Below are positions 6,351-7,711 of a stretch of 7,711 nucleotides of DNA, piece by piece. Position 1 is the first letter of the stretch; each line of letters begins with the position of its first letter. Source of the DNA: an uncultured Pseudomonadota bacterium (GTDB lineage Bacteria; Pseudomonadota; Gammaproteobacteria; Burkholderiales; SG8-39); assembly GCA_903895005.1 (NCBI GenBank), contig CAITSH010000427.1:1-7711 (forward strand), given 5' to 3'. A model generated the notes under the pieces. The model made no database searches, was not told where the DNA came from, and saw only the letters and a list, made by a program, of their open reading frames with translations. The translations under genes and the position numbers were made by a program.

Positions 6351-7367
6351 ATGCTAGATACCGTTCCGCTAGCCGCCGCCGCAGAACTGCGCTCCTCGCG
6401 GCTGCAGGTCGTCATCGAATTACTGACGCAGGATCAGGTCCGCTCGCTCCCCGGCGAATTGCGCCTTAACGCCGGAAACGATCCGACGGTCACCGTCACC
6501 CGGCGTCTCACGGCGGCGCAAGGTAATGCCTACGTTTTGGATTTTCGCGGGCAAAGTCTCACCGTGACCCTGCGAGGCGATTACGTACCGGGCCAGCAAG
6601 TACGGCTTGCTGCACAGAATGCGACGGGCGCAGCACCAACCACGACACCCACGATCCTGGCGAAAATCGCGGAACAGTTCGTCAGCGCAAGCGCCCCGCA
6701 GGTCACGTTGGGAGCCGAGGCGCGGATGATTAGCGCCCTGCTTTCGCGCACCGAGTCTGTTGCCCCGGGCGCGCCCTTGTCTTTTGTCAACGCACCGGCG
6801 GAGGGTGCACCAACTCCAGCAGCCCTGAAACAGGCCGTTGATGAAAGTGGTGTGTTTTACGAGTCCCACCTCGCCGAATGGGTACAAGGAACACGGGACA
6901 TCGGCTCCCTGCAACGCGAGCCGCAGGCCCGTATCCCTGCCAATGACCCATCCATCCCCGCGGACGCGACAACCTCAAAGGAGACCCCCGCGGTCCTCCT
7001 CCCCGTGATCAAGGAACAGATGCAAGCGCTTGACACCGGGCATATCACATGGCGCGGCGATATCTGGCCCCGGCAGACAGTTGAAATGACCATTTCCGAA
7101 GAAACGACAGGGCAAGGCGCGAACACCGACCCCTCGGAGACGCCAGCGGGCTGGACCACAACACTCAAGCTCGATATGCCCAAGTTGGGCGGCGTCGAGG
7201 CGGTGCTGCAAATGCATGGGGATGCCCTGCGACTGAACCTGCGCGCCGCGACCGGCTCGGCCCCGGTACTCAAGGACAACATCAACGAACTGTCCTCCTC
7301 CCTCGCCAAACTCGGACTCAAACTCGTTTCAATGCAGGTCGCCCAACATGGCACAGAGCCCGCCTGA
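6351..7367 (+). CDS. FliK-like flagellar hook-length control family protein (338 aa, Flg_hook C-terminal domain)
   Basis: The C-terminal part, about 227-334, has the features of the FliK C-terminal (Flg_hook) domain: GHITWRGDIWPRQTVEMTI (230-248), then WTTTLKLDMPKLGGVEAVLQ (268-287), LRLNLRA and a final helix LAKLGLKLVSMQVAQH (318-333). In FliK this domain contacts the FlhB C-terminus to switch export specificity after hook completion. Residues 157-180 include AVDESGVFYESHLAEWV, common in the shorter FliK-like proteins. The N-terminus starts with a helix and a beta-rich section (about 45-88), with no long Gln/Pro ruler region, so a true hook ruler is doubtful and a separate fliK probably exists elsewhere. 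ATG 6351 was chosen because GGGGAG (6336-6341) lies nine bases upstream and it follows the previous stop by one base; ATG 6330 has no ribosome site. It overlaps the next gene by 20 bases. Confidence 0.8.
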   Translation: MLDTVPLAAAAELRSSRLQVVIELLTQDQVRSLPGELRLNAGNDPTVTVTRRLTAAQGNAYVLDFRGQSLTVTLRGDYVPGQQVRLAAQNATGAAPTTTPTILAKIAEQFVSASAPQVTLGAEARMISALLSRTESVAPGAPLSFVNAPAEGAPTPAALKQAVDESGVFYESHLAEWVQGTRDIGSLQREPQARIPANDPSIPADATTSKETPAVLLPVIKEQMQALDTGHITWRGDIWPRQTVEMTISEETTGQGANTDPSETPAGWTTTLKLDMPKLGGVEAVLQMHGDALRLNLRAATGSAPVLKDNINELSSSLAKLGLKLVSMQVAQHGTEPA

Positions 7368-7650
7368 GAACGCCCGCGCACAAAGTGCGGCGGCGCTTGC
7401 CTATCGCAGCGGTGACCGCGCGCCGCGCGTCGTTGCGAAGGGTCGCGGCATCCTCGCCGAAGAAATCATCCGCCGTGCCCACGAAGCCGGTGTTTACGTG
7501 CACGAATCGCGTGAACTGGTTTCACTGCTGATGCAACTTGACCTGGACCGCCACATTCCGTCGCAGCTTTACGTCGCCGTGGCCGAACTCCTCGGATGGC
7601 TTCATAGGGTCGAGGCCGCACAGCAGGCCCCCGCGCATTCAACGCGTTAA
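7348..7650 (+). CDS. Stand-alone FlhB C-terminal-domain homologue, no NPTH site (100 aa)
   Basis: The protein aligns by eye with the cytoplasmic FlhB_CC part of FlhB/EscU-type export switch proteins: AALAYRSGDRAPRVVAKGRG (residues 15-34), a helix LAEEIIRRAHEAGV (36-49), a VHESRELVSLL segment, and the signature IPSQLYVAVAELLGWLHRV (70-88). FlhB has about 380 residues with four membrane helices; none are present here. At the place of the autocleavage motif NPTH (aligned residues 9-12) the sequence reads ARAQ, so self-cleavage cannot occur. Such proteins (FhlB/YlqH-like) can stand in for the FlhB C-terminal fragment in some bacteria. The ATG at 7348 lies 20 bases inside the fliK-like gene, with AGG (7336-7338) upstream, which indicates coupled translation with a FliK-family protein, the normal partner of this domain. 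Confidence 0.85.
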   Translation: MAQSPPENARAQSAAALAYRSGDRAPRVVAKGRGILAEEIIRRAHEAGVYVHESRELVSLLMQLDLDRHIPSQLYVAVAELLGWLHRVEAAQQAPAHSTR

Positions 7651-7658
7651 GGAAAAAA

Positions 7659-7711
7659 ATGTCGGCCATGACCGCTCCGCTTCCCGAATCGCCTGACCTG
7701 GAGAAATACCA
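7659..7711 (+). CDS. Start of an unidentified gene (17 codons, truncated by window edge)
   Basis: An ATG at 7659 with AAGGA (7649-7653) five bases upstream opens a frame beginning MSAMTAPLPESPDLEKY that runs off the right edge. It follows the FlhB-like stop by eight bases, so it belongs to the same operon. Too little is visible to identify it. A PilZ/YcgR-type flagellar brake protein would fit the position and the short acidic lead-in, but that is a guess from gene order. A second in-frame ATG lies three codons in, at 7668. Confidence 0.6.
   Translation, partial: MSAMTAPLPESPDLEKY

Noticed and set aside
5543..6415. 290-codon open frame on the minus strand across fliS, fliT and the small ORF
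   Set aside because: It lies antisense to well-recognised genes, shows no recognisable family and is expected in GC-rich DNA, where the complementary frame often stays open.

Overview
The window is a flagellar late-gene locus. It most resembles Betaproteobacteria, possibly the Rhodocyclales/Nitrosomonadales side; that placement is inferred from GC-rich coding DNA, a betaproteobacterial-type flagellin N-terminus, an FlhD of that group and the gene order, not from any search. Every substantial gene found belongs to, or sits inside, a flagellar operon. I see no mobile element, CRISPR array, tRNA or rRNA.

Layout. Bases 1-164 hold the start of flhD (master regulator subunit) on the minus strand, running off the left edge. 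Bases 165-678 are a divergent control region. It has a perfect 7-bp-arm palindrome (290-308) that looks like a LuxR/RcsB-type operator, a good sigma-28 promoter (561-588) and a structured leader in front of fliC. On the plus strand follow fliC (filament), a GC-rich stem-loop gap, flaG, fliD (cap), fliS (flagellin chaperone), a fliT-like chaperone, a 64-residue proline-rich basic ORF of unknown function, a short fliK-like gene, a free-standing FlhB C-terminal homologue without the NPTH autocleavage site, and the first 17 codons of another gene.

How they work together. FlhD with FlhC normally switches on the flagellar cascade. FliA (sigma-28) then fires the fliC promoter once the hook is finished. 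FliC is exported with the help of FliS and polymerises under the FliD cap, FliT normally guards FliD, and FlaG modulates filament length. The fliK-like and flhB-like genes resemble the two C-terminal domains that, in the canonical system, carry out the rod/hook-to-filament export switch. Here they sit as an overlapping pair in the filament operon, apart from any full-length flhB.

The points most worth following up are the fliK-C/flhB-C pair, the proline-rich small ORF, the mutually exclusive hairpins between fliC and flaG, the palindrome upstream of flhD, and internal domain duplications in both FliC and FliD.
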